Position numbers and translations under genes: made by a program. The notes under the pieces were generated by a model. It ran no database searches, was not told where the DNA came from, and saw only the letters and a list, made by a program, of their open reading frames with translations. This document shows, one piece after another, positions 5,649-6,916 of a stretch of DNA of 6,916 nucleotides. Source of the DNA: Rubrivirga sp. Lineage in GTDB: Bacteria > Bacteroidota > Rhodothermia > Rhodothermales > Rubricoccaceae. The DNA lies in the NCBI GenBank assembly GCA_012269805.1, contig JAAXJP010000108.1, forward strand, positions 1 to 6,916. Direction: 5' to 3'. How positions within the stretch are numbered: position 1 is the stretch's first letter; each line of letters begins with the position of its first letter.

Positions 5649-6916
5649 ATGCCCCGACTCCTCGCCGCCGCGTTCGCCGCCGTCCTCGCCCTGCCTGCCT
5701 CGGTGGCGCAGCCGGCCCACTTCCAGACCGTCTGCACGCTGTACGACCACGACGGCGAGGCCGTGAGCGGGCCGCTGCAGGAGATCCAGTTGTCCGAAGC
5801 CGCGCCGGTCGGGGCGGCGCAGCGCGTCGTGACGGTGGGCGCCACGGCGACCTTCGAGGTCGACTACAGCGGGTTCTCGGCGCAGGCGCAGACAGCCTTC
5901 CAACGGGCCGTCGACATCTGGGCCGACCACTTGACCTCCTCTGTGCCCATCCGGGTCCAGGCCAGCTTCGCACCGCTCGCGAGCGGCACGCTGGGGAGCG
6001 CGGGGCCGAACGTCACGGCCAACTTTCCCAACCGGCCGATAGGCAACACGTGGTACCCGTTCGCACTGGCGGACGCGCTGGCGGGCGAGGACCTCAGCCC
6101 GGACCCCGGGGACGACTTCTTCTACGACATCATCGCCCAGTTCAGCAGCTCGCGAAGCGACTGGTACTTCGGGCTCGACGGGAACCCGCCCCCGGGCCAG
6201 TTCGACTTTGTGACGATCGTCCTCCACGAGCTGGGGCACGGGCTCGGCTTCGTGGGATCGGGGAAGGTCGACGACGGCGCAGGTGAGGACGAGTGCGAGG
6301 GGACCTCCGGCACCGGATGCTGGGGATACTTCGACGGGCAGTTTTTCGGCCGCCCCTTCGTCTTCGATCGATTCTTGGATGACTCCAGCGGCCGACCGAT
6401 GGTGGACCGCAACGTGTACGGCAACCCGTCCAACTCCCTCGGATTCCTCCTTCAGGGCGGCGCGCTGTTCATGGACTCGCCCGAGGTCGTCCGGCTGTAT
6501 GGGGCGCCTGCACCGGTGTGGGCGCCGACGCCGTTCAACGAGGGGTCGTCGTTCTCGCATTGGGACGAGGAGGTCGTGACCGGGACCTCGGCGGCGCTCA
6601 TGACCCCTCAGGTCTCCCGCGGCGAGGCGTATCAGGACCCCGGCGACATCACCTGTGCGTTCATGGCCGACATCGGCTGGCCGCTCGGGTCCGGGTGTCA
6701 AGTCTTGACGGTGGCCGATGAGCCCGAGCCCGCGGGCTCCGCGTTCCGTGTCGACCTCGCAGGGCCGAACCCATTCCGCACCTCGACCGCCGTCCGGGTC
6801 GTTCGGCCGGCCGCCGGCCCGCTCCGGCTCGTCGTGCTCGACGTCGTCGGGCGGGCGGTCGCCCGCCTCGCCGCTGGCCCCGAGCAGGCCGACGTCCCCG
6901 GCGCCTTCTTGCCGAC
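5649..6916 (+). CDS. Secreted zinc metallopeptidase with T9SS sorting domain (3' partial)
   Basis: The frame opens at ATG 5649 and runs off the window with no stop (422 codons visible). Residues 1-20 form a signal peptide (cleavage near SVA/Q). A helix at 76-95 (FSAQAQTAFQRAVDIWADHL) precedes a catalytic region in which HELGHGLGF (193-201) gives zinc ligands H193 and H197 and catalytic E194. The usual third metzincin ligand, three residues after the glycine, is G203. Instead SHWDE (303-307) offers H304, and ALMTP (316-320) resembles a Met-turn at M318, an arrangement like leishmanolysin (family M8). C216/C224 and C336/C350 may form disulfides. After a linker (about 353-365), residues 366 onward (GPNPF at 372-376, DVVGR at 398-402) match a T9SS type A sorting domain, so the protein should cross the outer membrane by T9SS and be attached or released. 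It follows the TPR gene by 23 bases, without a Shine-Dalgarno sequence. Substrate unknown; only the last strands of the sorting domain are probably missing. Confidence 0.85.
   Translation, partial: MPRLLAAAFAAVLALPASVAQPAHFQTVCTLYDHDGEAVSGPLQEIQLSEAAPVGAAQRVVTVGATATFEVDYSGFSAQAQTAFQRAVDIWADHLTSSVPIRVQASFAPLASGTLGSAGPNVTANFPNRPIGNTWYPFALADALAGEDLSPDPGDDFFYDIIAQFSSSRSDWYFGLDGNPPPGQFDFVTIVLHELGHGLGFVGSGKVDDGAGEDECEGTSGTGCWGYFDGQFFGRPFVFDRFLDDSSGRPMVDRNVYGNPSNSLGFLLQGGALFMDSPEVVRLYGAPAPVWAPTPFNEGSSFSHWDEEVVTGTSAALMTPQVSRGEAYQDPGDITCAFMADIGWPLGSGCQVLTVADEPEPAGSAFRVDLAGPNPFRTSTAVRVVRPAAGPLRLVVLDVVGRAVARLAAGPEQADVPGAFLP

Noticed and set aside
3754..5973. Long open frame on the minus strand (739 codons)
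   Set aside because: It is antisense to three genes with clear family motifs. Its product is a low-complexity Arg/Gly/Ala mixture, as expected when GC-rich third positions remove stop codons from the opposite strand.
1..6916. tRNA or rRNA genes, insertion sequences, CRISPR repeats
   Set aside because: I saw no tRNA-like or rRNA-like stretch, no transposase motifs with terminal repeats, and no regularly spaced repeats; the genes are tightly packed with no gap above about 105 bases.

Overview
The window is very GC-rich, densely coded DNA with every supported gene on the + strand. Three things point to a member of the Bacteroidota/Rhodothermota group, probably a marine or halophilic Rhodothermota resembling Rubricoccus, Rubrivirga or Salinibacter. 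These are a PorV-type outer-membrane protein, a secreted protein with a type IX secretion (T9SS) type A sorting domain, and starts without Shine-Dalgarno sequences but with one possible TTG/TAnnTTTG-like promoter. The lineage is inferred from gene content and composition, not from a marker gene.

Layout: (1) 1-1111, the 3' part of a porV-like gene, with its 5' end outside the window. (2) 1112-1197, a short gap with a strong 14-bp-stem hairpin and a 13-bp direct repeat whose second copy ends on the next start codon. (3) 1198-2664, a polytopic membrane protein joining a phytol/dolichol-kinase-like half to a DUF92 half; this is the arrangement expected of a two-step polyprenol to polyprenyl-diphosphate salvage enzyme (plant VTE5 + VTE6). 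(4) 2665-2767, a gap with a candidate Bacteroidota-type promoter. (5) 2768-4096, a dicarboxylate/amino acid:cation symporter of the GltPh/EAAT fold. (6) 4093-5625, an exported TPR protein whose start codon overlaps the symporter stop (ATGA). (7) 5649 to beyond the right edge, a secreted zinc metallopeptidase with a leishmanolysin-like split zinc site and a T9SS C-terminal domain, cut by the window end.

Genes 5-7 look like one operon: a 4-base overlap, then a 23-base gap, with no hairpin between them. One reading is that a secreted protease releases peptides and amino acids, a periplasmic TPR protein scaffolds something, and the symporter takes up acidic amino acids; only the gene order and the individual families support this. 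The PorV protein belongs to the secretion machinery that would export the metallopeptidase, but the two are separated by unrelated genes. I do not see a defence system, mobile element, CRISPR array, tRNA or rRNA. The window reads as ordinary chromosome with a few points worth checking, not as a clearly new system.
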